Assembly (NCBI GenBank): GCA_029379215.1
Contig: JAQYWO010000058.1
Span: 1-34,677, forward strand
Origin: Rhizonema sp. PD37
GTDB taxonomy: Bacteria > Cyanobacteriota > Cyanobacteriia > Cyanobacteriales > Nostocaceae
Length of the DNA stretch: 34,677 nucleotides
Reading direction: 5' to 3'
The notes under the pieces were generated by a model. It ran no database searches. It worked only from the letters and a program-made list of their open reading frames with translations, and was not told the origin of the DNA. Both the position numbers and the translations under genes were made by a program. Position 1 is the stretch's first letter; each line of letters begins with the position of its first letter. Below are positions 23,955 through 32,460 of this stretch, piece by piece.

Positions 23955-24395
23955 ATGGTAATCCCTTTCACTGATAGAGAAATAGAGAAGGCTTGGCGAG
24001 AAAATAAATTAGCTTCCCAGAAAATACCACGAACTAACGCTCATCGATTACTCTTATTTTATGCAGTTGAATGTGGACTGAAAGCAGTTTTGCTACGGAG
24101 ACAGGGAAAAAATCGTTCTGATTTATGTAGCGAGATTTCTGAATGCCAACATGATGTAAATAAACTACTAGATTGTTTGTCTGCTCATCAAAGTTTGAGG
24201 TTACCATCACAGCTAGGCATGAAGCCAATAAAAGGTAAGAGTGGTAATGATGAAAGAAAGTTTACCCCTGGTGATGTTAACCAAATGTGGCGCTACGGTG
24301 GATGTTGTGGAGTATTTGATATAACAGACGAGGATTTAGAAAATAAATTGTTAGAAATTGTAAAATGGATAGATGGAGAACTTAAAGGACCATAA
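23955..24395 (+). CDS. HEPN-like helical protein
   Basis: A 146-residue all-helical protein with HEPN-domain features: HRLLLFYAVECGLKAVLLRR (30-49) is the typical first long helix, and CQHDVNKLLDCLSAH (64-78) matches the 'HDLxxLL' motif. The C-terminal part (WRYGGCCGVFDITDEDLENKLLEIVKWID) gives the last helix. The catalytic RX4-6H signature of HEPN RNases is not clearly present (RTNAH has only three residues between), so it may be a non-catalytic or structural HEPN. It is 5 nt upstream of the ATPase gene, hence an operon and a likely physical partner. ATG 23955. Confidence 0.55.
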   Translation: MVIPFTDREIEKAWRENKLASQKIPRTNAHRLLLFYAVECGLKAVLLRRQGKNRSDLCSEISECQHDVNKLLDCLSAHQSLRLPSQLGMKPIKGKSGNDERKFTPGDVNQMWRYGGCCGVFDITDEDLENKLLEIVKWIDGELKGP

Positions 24396-24400
24396 CATCT

Positions 24401-25711
24401 ATGAAGCTACTGACATGGTTGGATGTTAGAAGAACTATTTGCCGCGAAACTAGCTATGGGAGCAACCTTCCAGAAGGAGTCGTTAGGATTCGCTGTTTCT
24501 CCGATGCTTTGGAAATAGGTTTGATTGGCGAAGAAAGTAGAGATAATGCCGCACATGCTTTAAAAAAGTGGTTCAAAGACTTATATCAGGAAGATGAGTC
24601 TATTATTCACCTTACACTTGGTAACGCAACATTGTCAGTAGAATTCATCCTTGGAGAGGAGCGAGGTACAACGGATATTTCTGTGCGTCCATTTTGGAAA
24701 GAAGTTGTTTATCTTGATGGTGACTTGAAGACGGAACACGTAACAGTAAATCCAGTTAAGTTTCCTGAACCATATACTGACAAACAAAATTTAATAGCTT
24801 TCTATTCTTTTAAAGGCGGTGTAGGAAAAACGTTAAATTTGGCAGCGCATCTTTTTGCCCTACTAGATACAGCGAAAGAATTTGATAGGTCGATAACTGT
24901 ATTAGTTATCGATACTGATTTAGAATCTCCTGGTCTTACTTACTGGAACATTACTGAAAAGCTAAAACCAGCAGTTTCTTTCATTGATTTTCTCGAATCT
25001 TACCATTACTCATTTATTGAGAGAGAACAAACACTTTCATTATTTGCCAAGGAAGTTAACAAATCTCCTAAATATGAAGGAAAGTCAACCGTCTATTTTT
25101 TACCTGCATGTCTTGACGATCGCCAGCTATTAGATACACCTATCTTACCTGAACAGTTAGTCACAAGTCCAAACGGAGCTTGGGAATGCGGCAATGCTAT
25201 TCATCGTTTAGGTAAAGCCGTTGGTGCTGATTATATATTCATTGATTTAAGTGCAGGTTTGAATCAAATATCTAGTCCTATCATTCTTGATCCCCGGATT
25301 CAGCGTTTTCTAGTCACAACAATGAATTCCCAATCCGTTAGAGGTACAAGTCTTGTGTTATCGCAACTTGGTAAAGTCGCACCACTAAAAGAAAGGGTCG
25401 ATGATGAGAGTTATTACGCTCCTTCCTTAATAATTAATATGTTAACGCCAGAACTGAAATCATTACCAGCATTTGAAGATACATTGGTACAATTTCAGTC
25501 TGCTTATTCACAGCCAGAAAATAATTTATATTCCACAAGCTTGGAAATACAAGAAACTTATTTTGCTCAAGATTTACTTTATATTAATAACTGGGAAGAT
25601 GCACGTTCCAAACTCAGTCAAACTATACTTATGAAGGTAGCAAAGAAGTGGGCAGAAAAACAGTTGGGAGTTACGGCGGCTCAAAAAGCACTGTCAAAGC
25701 TTACGTCGTGA
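24401..25711 (+). CDS. MinD/ParA-like KGGVGKT ATPase with N-terminal extension
   Basis: A 436-residue SIMIBI-class P-loop ATPase. Residues 1-130 are an uncharacterised alpha-beta domain (LLTWLDVRRTICRE at the start). The P-loop is FKGGVGKTLN (137-146), with the deviant Walker A lysine K138 and catalytic K143; Walker A' is VIDTDLESPG (169-178); Walker B is YIFIDLSAGL (278-287, Asp282). It lacks plasmid-type ParB or parS neighbours, so chromosome partition is unlikely. It resembles the KGGVGR-type ATPases I know from defence neighbourhoods, but with a canonical Lys-Thr and a shorter C-terminus. It is translated 5 nt after the HEPN-like gene. Confidence 0.75.
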   Translation: MKLLTWLDVRRTICRETSYGSNLPEGVVRIRCFSDALEIGLIGEESRDNAAHALKKWFKDLYQEDESIIHLTLGNATLSVEFILGEERGTTDISVRPFWKEVVYLDGDLKTEHVTVNPVKFPEPYTDKQNLIAFYSFKGGVGKTLNLAAHLFALLDTAKEFDRSITVLVIDTDLESPGLTYWNITEKLKPAVSFIDFLESYHYSFIEREQTLSLFAKEVNKSPKYEGKSTVYFLPACLDDRQLLDTPILPEQLVTSPNGAWECGNAIHRLGKAVGADYIFIDLSAGLNQISSPIILDPRIQRFLVTTMNSQSVRGTSLVLSQLGKVAPLKERVDDESYYAPSLIINMLTPELKSLPAFEDTLVQFQSAYSQPENNLYSTSLEIQETYFAQDLLYINNWEDARSKLSQTILMKVAKKWAEKQLGVTAAQKALSKLTS

Positions 25712-25734
25712 TTTTTAAGTTCGAGCCATTGCTG

Positions 25735-26061
25735 TTAGTTGAGAGCTGGCTTTAAGCCGCGTGTAACAGCCACTGTCAAGGCGATAGCCTTACGTACCAA
25801 ACCATGTCGGTAGACCTGCATAAGTTCATCTAGTTGTCTAACTTCTACTTGATTGAGCTGAGCCTCTCGGTTACGCGCTAACAGATCACTAAAAACCTCT
25901 TGCCGTTGAGATGCCATCTGCAGATCGCACAAAGCTAACACCTGCTCATCGGGTAGTGACTCAACTGGTAGATCCGCAATAGTGTGGTCAATCCACTCTA
26001 TCAGCACATCTTCAAGTTGCCGATGCGTGAAAGCTGCAATTTCCTTTGCTCTTTGTATCAA
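25735..26061 (-). CDS. Small antitoxin-like cyanobacterial protein, probably N-terminally short
   Basis: A 108-residue helical protein: HRQLEDVLIEWIDHTIADLP, SLPDEQVLALCDLQM, LLARNREAQLNQVEVRQLDELMQVYRHGLVRKAIAL. This belongs to a common cyanobacterial family often found beside HNH or other toxin-like nucleases; no function is proven. There is no ATG in the frame before a stop at 26077-26079; the only start is TTG at 26061, and I expect relatives to carry some 10-15 more N-terminal residues with a short beta strand. It may be expressed from TTG or be a 5'-damaged gene. It converges with the ATPase gene (23 nt). Confidence 0.6.
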   Translation of the reverse strand: MIQRAKEIAAFTHRQLEDVLIEWIDHTIADLPVESLPDEQVLALCDLQMASQRQEVFSDLLARNREAQLNQVEVRQLDELMQVYRHGLVRKAIALTVAVTRGLKPALN

Positions 26062-26167
26062 GGTTAAGTATACACCTTACCCTACAACAGGCTTTACCTG
26101 TAAATAAATCCTAGTTTTCAGCCATTTCTGCCTTTGTTGATGGCTCATCTCAGTGTTATAACCAACT

Positions 26168-26734
26168 TTAACCTGTTCTGAAGTCAATTCTTCTTGGGAG
26201 GGCATAAGTACTTGTTTGTCTTTCACAGAAGTCTCTTGCTCCTGCAACGGTAAATTGAAATGCATAACCATCTTCTCCTGGGGCAATTGTAACCCAGCCT
26301 ATAGCTTCCATCTTGATTATATCTCTATAGTACGCGATCGCATCCTCAACAGAGTCAAGAGAAATCAAAGCGCCATTCTCCTCGGGTGTACAAAATTTTA
26401 ACCCAGTTCGGATTGCGTACCACAGAAGCCATTTTCCTATCGGCTCTACCAACTTTTTGTTTGTGGGCACAGATTCTAGGTGTAAGACTTCTAGTAAGTA
26501 TGGAATATCATTCTCAGATAAGTAAACAGCATATCTAATCAAACCTAAGATAGAACCTTGATAAGAAAACTTGATAATTTTTTGGTACTCAAAATTTGTT
26601 TTGCTCCAAATTTCTCTCCAAATAAAAGTCCAGTTATCGGGCATATCTTCTTCTAAGGCAGGCTCTAAGATCGCATCCATTGGTTCTTGCATTATTGTTT
26701 TAACAGAAACTCTATAGACTCCTATTGAGTACAT
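26168..26734 (-). CDS. GNAT-fold-like hypothetical protein
   Basis: A 188-residue protein with a weak acetyltransferase-like pattern: YQGSILGLIRYAVYLSEND (strands 2-3), YLLEVLHLESVP (strand 4), NKKLVEPIGKWLLWYAIRTG (the acetyl-CoA helix region, without a clean Q/RxxGxG/A) and DAIAYYRDIIKMEAIG near the C-terminus. Start ATG 26734. No partner is recognised. The stop is 106 nt upstream of the TTG of the previous entry, on the same strand, so they could share a transcript. The family assignment is tentative. Confidence 0.5.
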   Translation of the reverse strand: MYSIGVYRVSVKTIMQEPMDAILEPALEEDMPDNWTFIWREIWSKTNFEYQKIIKFSYQGSILGLIRYAVYLSENDIPYLLEVLHLESVPTNKKLVEPIGKWLLWYAIRTGLKFCTPEENGALISLDSVEDAIAYYRDIIKMEAIGWVTIAPGEDGYAFQFTVAGARDFCERQTSTYALPRRIDFRTG

Positions 26735-27263
26735 TAAACTCTCCGAAAATTGTATAAAAATGCTAACAAAGTAGCGTGAATATACACCCGTATTTAGGTT
26801 GACGTATAATTTTTTTCTGAATATGTCTATTCGTTTTTTACCTATTTCACCCTTGCTCAGTTCAATCTTATTAGTACCTGAGATGCAATTTCTTCAAAAT
26901 CGAGTCAGCTTCAACAAAAGCTTTCTAATTCGGAATCTCAGTTTTCAAAGCAATATCATCCAAGATTCTAAACTCCAGTAACTCTACGTTTTGTTCTTTA
27001 AGACTCTCAAATAGGATGGCTAGATAATTTTTGCACAAATGTACGCGACAGTGACTTTAGTAAGACCAGACTTGTTACCTTTGTCACTAGTACGTAGGAG
27101 CTTCAGTTTTTACGATAAGGTGTGCGCCATTTCGACTCAAAATAATTGGCTAAATGTGGAGCTTATATGGGCAGGAAAGCAAACTCCTTGTTTGATACTC
27201 AGCTGATCCGCAGTACATCCGTACGATTATCGTCCACCTTGTCAGGAACTGCTTGTTATTATC
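26735..27263. other. Intergenic region, nothing recognised
   Basis: 529 nt of AT-rich DNA between divergent genes. An open frame at 26799-26981 has no features. A TTGACG directly followed by TATAAT (26808 region) has no spacer and is not a promoter. Confidence 0.4.
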
Positions 27264-28154
27264 ATGTCAGTCCGAAAACTCCAACGATTACAAGTTTGTG
27301 AACCTTTGCAAGGTCTCCAAATCCTAGTTAAACTCAGTACTACTCCTGTACTGCGGACATTACTAGCTATCTTTATCCGTCATCAGCTAGCACTCGTTGG
27401 GATTATATTTGTTGTGACGCTAATGTTTGCTCAACGGGAAAATGCCCCTTGGGTTACGGTGCGCCAAGAGGTAGCGATTGAATTTTTTTCGACTGTATCC
27501 CAGTCTCTGGCTGCTCTGTTAGGAGTTCTAATTGTTTTACTAACTTTTTATTCTCAGTTGATTGGTCAAAGGCGGATGGACTACTACCGTGAACTTCAAG
27601 CCCAGATTCACCAGCTGATTCGTTTTACCCAGGAGCTCACTCCAGAACTCAGTGATTTTAATCCACTCTTAGTGAAGACAATTGATTATTTGGTTCCCTT
27701 GCATTTGAAGGATTTACCTATCAGGGCGTCTACATCCCAGGTGCTTCCCTTAGACAAGCTAATAGCGAATTTAAAAAATGAATGGGTTGATAAGAAGCAA
27801 AAATTCTCTTTAGCTGCTCATCTGAACCTGCAACAAATTTTGCTGACACTGAGTAACATTGAAGAAATTCTTGAGGGATTTTCCATGCTCTACAATCGTA
27901 TCCTGGAAATCGGTCGTTTCATTCTCGCGATCGCTAAATTATCTTTACTCCTAGGAATTTCGCTACTATTTTTACTGTTATTTGGAATTGTCGATCTGCA
28001 AAGCAAGTTTCCTGACCTCAGTCTACCTGTCATTGTTGCCTTGGCAATGTGTGTATTTATTGTCCTCGTAGAGCTAGTATTAGATACCTGGCTCCTTTAC
28101 AAAAACCTTCATGGACCGTGGAGTCATTTAGTTAGCCACTGGTACTGTAAATGA
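27264..28154 (+). CDS. Four-helix membrane protein of unknown function
   Basis: A 296-residue integral membrane protein. Hydrophobic helices: about 40-56 (ALVGIIFVVTLMFA), 77-95 (SLAALLGVLIVLLTFY), 221-242 (LAIAKLSLLLGISLLFLLLFG) and 254-277 (LPVIVALAMCVFIVLVELVLD). Between helices 2 and 3 lies a soluble region of about 120 residues. No enzymatic motif is recognised. Start ATG 27264, with no clear ribosome-binding site. It flanks the accessory island. Confidence 0.7.
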   Translation: MSVRKLQRLQVCEPLQGLQILVKLSTTPVLRTLLAIFIRHQLALVGIIFVVTLMFAQRENAPWVTVRQEVAIEFFSTVSQSLAALLGVLIVLLTFYSQLIGQRRMDYYRELQAQIHQLIRFTQELTPELSDFNPLLVKTIDYLVPLHLKDLPIRASTSQVLPLDKLIANLKNEWVDKKQKFSLAAHLNLQQILLTLSNIEEILEGFSMLYNRILEIGRFILAIAKLSLLLGISLLFLLLFGIVDLQSKFPDLSLPVIVALAMCVFIVLVELVLDTWLLYKNLHGPWSHLVSHWYCK

Positions 28155-28616
28155 GCAGCAAGACATGCTCAAGGCAAAATTTTTCTTCTCGTTAGTTATG
28201 TTTTGTTTGTTGCAGAAGAGATAAAACTAATAGTACAGACGCGATGCCGGATTTGGTTGAGGTGGGTACTGTATTCCTCGTATTCTCATCTCATACCAAT
28301 TTCAAAAATGTTTGCAACACATGAATCAATAGTCAGAGCAAACAACTTTCCTCACCCCTATATGGGCATATGTTGCATTATTTTTATAATGAGTATAATT
28401 TTTTACTATTGAATAAAGTACCCACCCTACTTTTATTGAGAAGCGATCGCCCATGAGTGTGGAGACCACTAATGAAGGCGATCGCATTACTACTCTATGT
28501 CATTAATTTTAAGGGGTATGTAGTGAGCGATAAATCGCTTAATTTTAAGCACGAAGAGTGCTTAAAACGAACTTTTACAACCCATTATAACTAATGACAT
28601 GGACTATTACCAATAC
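28155..28616. other. Intergenic region with palindromic element
   Basis: No gene is seen (a TTG frame at 28203-28412 is not credible). HIP1 sites are at about 28443 and 28479. The structured element at 28497-28600 is described separately. Confidence 0.5.
28497..28600. repeat. Small palindromic element with three stems
   Basis: Terminal arms ATGTCATTA (28497-28505) and TAATGACAT (28592-28600) enclose AGCGAT-AA-ATCGCT (28526-28539) and a perfect 10-bp hairpin TTTTAAGCAC-gaaga-GTGCTTAAAA (28543-28567). It lies 16 nt beyond the 3' end of the TerB-fusion gene, so it could be its terminator; the terminal symmetry also fits a miniature repeat. Confidence 0.55.
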
Positions 28617-29672
28617 TTAAGAGAACTCTATAGTCTCAACAAATTCTAGAATTTTCTGCTTAATATCCTCTGCCTCTTGTTTGGTTGAACCGGGAGTTTT
28701 TCCTTTAGGAAAGCTGTGCTGGCTGCTGACTATGTAGAAGAATTTGCCTTCGCTAAAAGCAATCAGACCCCGATATGCATTTAACTTAGTGGCAGTGCCA
28801 TTGTTTGCGATCTTGGAAATCGTTGAACCTTCAGGCATATTCACTAAGGCAAAGTAAGCTCCGTCCATTGCGTCTACCAAATATTCTGTATAATTCACAG
28901 ATGTTTTTGGTAAATCTGGTGCAATTGCTTCAGGGACATACTTGTCTAATAAAAGTGATTTCAGATATTGTTCCTGTCCAACAGAAGACATTTCCTTCTC
29001 CTGCTCCGTCCGGATACGGTAATAGTCGATTCTCAGCATTGTACCGAGGTCATCGGAAAAACTTACCAACCCGTCTTGACTTTGAACTCTACCACCCTCC
29101 TCGGTATACACTGGTGTTGGAAGTGTAAAGTTTTTCAAAGGCGATTCATACACTGCGAGGCTATCGTCTTCCCCCAGTGAGCCATCACCTTCACCGTCAT
29201 CTTCATCGTATTCTTCTTCTGCTTCTTCAAAGGCAGTGATGACTTCTTCTATAACTTCCTTCGCTTCTTCTTCATCAATTTCTAAAGCTTCCTGAAGTTT
29301 TTTGAGCAAAGTCATTTTCCCTTTAGGGATTTGTAGTTCTTCTTCATCTACAAGTACACTGACTCCAGCAGCAAAAGCATCGAGCAGGAGTTCATCGGAA
29401 AGGGCTTCACGAGCTGCATTGAACAGCACTCCCACTGTCTTCTCCTCAGCCATGACAACCAGTCTGTCAAGCATTTCCAACAAATCGTCATCTGAGTATT
29501 CTTCAAAAATGTCGAATCCCCAGAGTACATCAGTTAAAAGATCTATATCCACATCCTCTAACGAAGAATCAGCCGCAGCAGTCACGATCGCGATCGCCGC
29601 TACTGCTTCTTTTGGGTTGAGTGATTCTTCTGCTGTCTTCTTTGAGTTAAAAATCTTATCGTATTTCGCCAT
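28617..29672 (-). CDS. TerB-like domain fused to an unknown C-terminal domain
   Basis: A 351-residue, very acidic protein. Residues 15-145 are an all-helical TerB (tellurite-resistance B)-like domain, with an AVAAIAIVTAAADSSLEDVD start and a second acidic loop VLVDEEELQIPKGKM; such loops bind divalent metal in TerB proteins. A low-complexity Glu/Asp linker follows (about 145-170). Residues 180-351 form an alpha-beta domain (FTLPTPVYTEEGGRV, then DYYRIR, YLVDAMDGAYFALVNMP, GKFFYIVSS) that reminds me of a PsbP/Mog1-type fold; this is a guess. There is no signal peptide. Start ATG 29672. No ter operon is nearby. Confidence 0.65.
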   Translation of the reverse strand: MAKYDKIFNSKKTAEESLNPKEAVAAIAIVTAAADSSLEDVDIDLLTDVLWGFDIFEEYSDDDLLEMLDRLVVMAEEKTVGVLFNAAREALSDELLLDAFAAGVSVLVDEEELQIPKGKMTLLKKLQEALEIDEEEAKEVIEEVITAFEEAEEEYDEDDGEGDGSLGEDDSLAVYESPLKNFTLPTPVYTEEGGRVQSQDGLVSFSDDLGTMLRIDYYRIRTEQEKEMSSVGQEQYLKSLLLDKYVPEAIAPDLPKTSVNYTEYLVDAMDGAYFALVNMPEGSTISKIANNGTATKLNAYRGLIAFSEGKFFYIVSSQHSFPKGKTPGSTKQEAEDIKQKILEFVETIEFS

Positions 29673-29867
29673 AATTGCTGTCTCCCGAAACAGACTTCTG
29701 TCAATGGGTAGTTTAGCAATGCTAGTCCAAGATCTAAAATCTTTTATACTAAAATCTAGAGAAACTCTAAATTAAATTTTAGTTAAGTGTGATATACCCG
29801 ACATAGAGGAAGCGCGATCACAAACCAAATCAAACGACTCTAACATCTACCCCCGAGGAAAATACTG

Positions 29868-32366
29868 ATGACTACAGTATCTAAAAATACTTCTGTATTT
29901 CAACAACCTAAAGAGCGATCGCTCATCCTCTGGTTTGATGAGGTAGGTATCACCGATATCCCTCTAGTCGGTGGTAAGAATGCTTCTTTAGGCGAAATGA
30001 TCGCACAACTCACTCATCAAGGCATTAACGTTCCGACTGGGTTTGCCACCACAGCTGATGCATACCGCTATTTTATCTCTTCGGCGTCTTTAGAAGAAAA
30101 GCTCCGCGAACTCTTCTCAGACTTGGATGTGGAAAATGTCAAAAACTTACAAGAACGCGGGAAAAAAGCACGTTCGCTGCTGCTGCATACACCATTTCCA
30201 ATTCAATTACAGGATGCGATCGCCACAGCATACAAAACTCTATGTGATCGGTATAATGCTGATACAGACGTAGCAGTACGATCAAGTGCCACTGCCGAAG
30301 ATCTTCCTGATGCTAGTTTTGCCGGACAGCAAGAAACTTACCTCAACGTCACTGGTGTCGCAGGAATTCTATCAGCCTGTCATCGCTGCTTTGCCTCCCT
30401 ATTTACTGATCGCGCTATTTCTTACCGCCAAACTAAGGGATTTGACCACTTTAGCGTTGCCCTCGCCGTAGGCGTCCAAAAAATGGTACGTTCCGATCTA
30501 GCATCTTCTGGAGTCATGTTCTCTATCGATACAGAAACAGGCTTCCAAAATGCTGCACTCATAACAGCTGCTTACGGCTTGGGAGAAAACGTCGTTCAAG
30601 GATCTGTCAACCCCGATGAGTACTACGTCTTTAAACCGACATTAAAAGAAGGTTTTCACTCAATTATCGATAAAAGGTTGGGCAGTAAAGAACTCAAAAT
30701 GGTTTATGACGACGGCTCAAAACATACCAAAAACGTGTCAGTTCCTCTACCTGAAAGAGGTAAATACGCCCTAACTGATGAAGAGATTCTACAGCTTGGG
30801 CGTTGGGCTTGTCTCATTGAAGACCATTATTCCCAAATTCACGGTACGCACACTCCCATGGATATCGAGTGGGCAAAAGACGGCATCACCAACGAACTAT
30901 TTGTCGTCCAAGCCCGTCCGGAAACAGTCCAGTCTCGAAAAGAACAGAATGTCTTAAGAACTTATCGCCTCCTGTGGGAAGAAGCTCTGAATCGGACAGA
31001 CGCGGACGCAGAGAGTCAAAATGTTCCCACTTCTGCCCACTGCCCACTCCCCCTGATCACAGGACGTGCTGTCGGAGAAGCAATTAGTCAAGGCAAAGTA
31101 CATCTGATTTTGGATGTCCACAAACTTGATCGGTTCAAAGCAGGAGAAGTTTTAGTGACAGATAGAACCGATCCCGATTGGGAACCAATCATGAAAAAAG
31201 CAAGTGCAATTATTACCAACACTGGGGGGCGCACATGCCATGCCGCAATCATTGCGCGAGAATTGGGCGTGCCTGCAATTGTCGGATGCGGCAATGCCAC
31301 AGAAATCTTGAAAGTTAATCAAGAAATCACAGTTTCTTGTGCAGGAGGGGAAGAAGGACAAGTCTACGCGGGATTACTACCCTTTGAAGTTGAAGAAGTT
31401 CCTTTAGAGAACTTGCCTCGGACTCGTACCGAAATTTTAATGAATGTCGGCAATCCTCAAGAAGCATTTAGTTTGTCTGCCATTCCTAATGATGGGGTGG
31501 GTTTAGCACGGACAGAGTTTATCATCGCCAACCACATTCAAACTCATCCAATGGCGTTGATTCATTTTGACAAGTTAGAAGATGAATTTGTGAAAGCCAA
31601 AATTGCCGAAATCACCGCCCTTTACGATGACAAACCTCAGTACTTTGTTGATAAGTTAGCTCATGGCATTGGTCGGATTGCAGCAGCATTCTATCCTAAC
31701 CCAGTCATCGTCAGGACGTCAGATTTTAAAAGTAATGAATATGCCAACCTATTAGGTGGCAGACAATTTGAACCTCACGAAGAAAATCCCATGCTTGGAT
31801 GGCGGGGGGCAGCACGTTATTATGACAAAAGGTACAGAGAAGCTTTTGCTCTAGAATGCCATGCCCTCAAGCGAGTGAGAGACGAGATTGGTTTGACAAA
31901 CGTTATCCCGATGATCCCCTTCTGTCGCACTCCTGATGAAGGACGTCTGGTGATTGCAGAAATGGCAAGAAATGGTTTGCAGCAGGGGGTTAACGGCTTG
32001 CAAATTTATGTGATGTGTGAGTTACCCAATAATGTGATTTTGGCTGAGGAGTTTGCATCCATTTTTGACGGATTCTCGATTGGTTCCAACGATCTGACTC
32101 AGCTAACGCTAGGGATAGATCGGGATTCGGCTTTGGTGGCACGTTTGTTCGACGAGCGTAGTCAAGGTGTGAAGATGATGGTGAAAATGGCGATCGCTGC
32201 TGCGAAAAAGCACAATCGGAAAATTGGCATTTGTGGGCAAGCACCCAGCGATTACCCAGAATTTGCCCAGTTTTTAGTTGAACAAGGAATCGATTCCATT
32301 AGTCTGAACCCAGACTCGGTTTTAAAGACTATGCTAGAAATTGCTAAAGTAGAAAATAGTCCATAG
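29868..32366 (+). CDS. ppsA: Phosphoenolpyruvate synthase
   Basis: An 832-residue pyruvate, water dikinase that makes PEP from pyruvate and ATP. It has the N-terminal ATP-grasp part (VGGKNASLGEM 34-44; VRSSATAEDLPDASFAGQQE 137-156), the phosphohistidine domain with His458 in TGGRTCHAAIIARE, and the PEP/pyruvate-binding barrel with GFSIGSNDLTQL and the C-terminal catalytic Cys in IGICGQAPSDYPE. It is slightly longer than E. coli PpsA (792). The inter-domain linker (about residues 376-396, DNA 30993-31055) is repeat-like. ATG 29868 follows CGAGGA. The stop TAG lies in a repeat shared with the start of the PMT gene. Confidence 0.95.
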   Translation: MTTVSKNTSVFQQPKERSLILWFDEVGITDIPLVGGKNASLGEMIAQLTHQGINVPTGFATTADAYRYFISSASLEEKLRELFSDLDVENVKNLQERGKKARSLLLHTPFPIQLQDAIATAYKTLCDRYNADTDVAVRSSATAEDLPDASFAGQQETYLNVTGVAGILSACHRCFASLFTDRAISYRQTKGFDHFSVALAVGVQKMVRSDLASSGVMFSIDTETGFQNAALITAAYGLGENVVQGSVNPDEYYVFKPTLKEGFHSIIDKRLGSKELKMVYDDGSKHTKNVSVPLPERGKYALTDEEILQLGRWACLIEDHYSQIHGTHTPMDIEWAKDGITNELFVVQARPETVQSRKEQNVLRTYRLLWEEALNRTDADAESQNVPTSAHCPLPLITGRAVGEAISQGKVHLILDVHKLDRFKAGEVLVTDRTDPDWEPIMKKASAIITNTGGRTCHAAIIARELGVPAIVGCGNATEILKVNQEITVSCAGGEEGQVYAGLLPFEVEEVPLENLPRTRTEILMNVGNPQEAFSLSAIPNDGVGLARTEFIIANHIQTHPMALIHFDKLEDEFVKAKIAEITALYDDKPQYFVDKLAHGIGRIAAAFYPNPVIVRTSDFKSNEYANLLGGRQFEPHEENPMLGWRGAARYYDKRYREAFALECHALKRVRDEIGLTNVIPMIPFCRTPDEGRLVIAEMARNGLQQGVNGLQIYVMCELPNNVILAEEFASIFDGFSIGSNDLTQLTLGIDRDSALVARLFDERSQGVKMMVKMAIAAAKKHNRKIGICGQAPSDYPEFAQFLVEQGIDSISLNPDSVLKTMLEIAKVENSP

Positions 32367-32460
32367 TCTTTTGTCATTTGTTATTTGTCCAATGTCTTTT
32401 GTCTAATACTAATGACCAATGACTAATGACCAATGAACAACGACTAATGACTAATGACTA
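32364..32460 (+). repeat. ATTAGTCATTGG-type repeat between ppsA and the PMT gene
   Basis: The left half (32364-32405) repeats TTTGTC-type units and the right half (32406-32460) ACTAATGAC/ACCAATGAC units, roughly inverted copies that can fold as a long imperfect hairpin. The ppsA stop is in its first TAGTC, and the PMT start ATG is in its last ATGACTA. See also 16151-16215 and 4575-4660. Confidence 0.65.

Noticed and set aside
24401..25711. Plasmid or chromosome partition ParA
   Set aside because: No ParB gene or parS-like repeats, an unusual N-terminal domain and a defence-type neighbourhood.
26077..26286. 69-codon minus-strand frame
   Set aside because: It overlaps the better-supported GNAT-like gene in another phase and has no family-like sequence.
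26808..26819. TTGACG followed by TATAAT as a promoter
   Set aside because: The two hexamers are contiguous with no spacer, which cannot function as a sigma-70 promoter.
28203..28412. 69-codon frame after the membrane protein
   Set aside because: TTG start and no features; probably random open sequence in AT-rich DNA.
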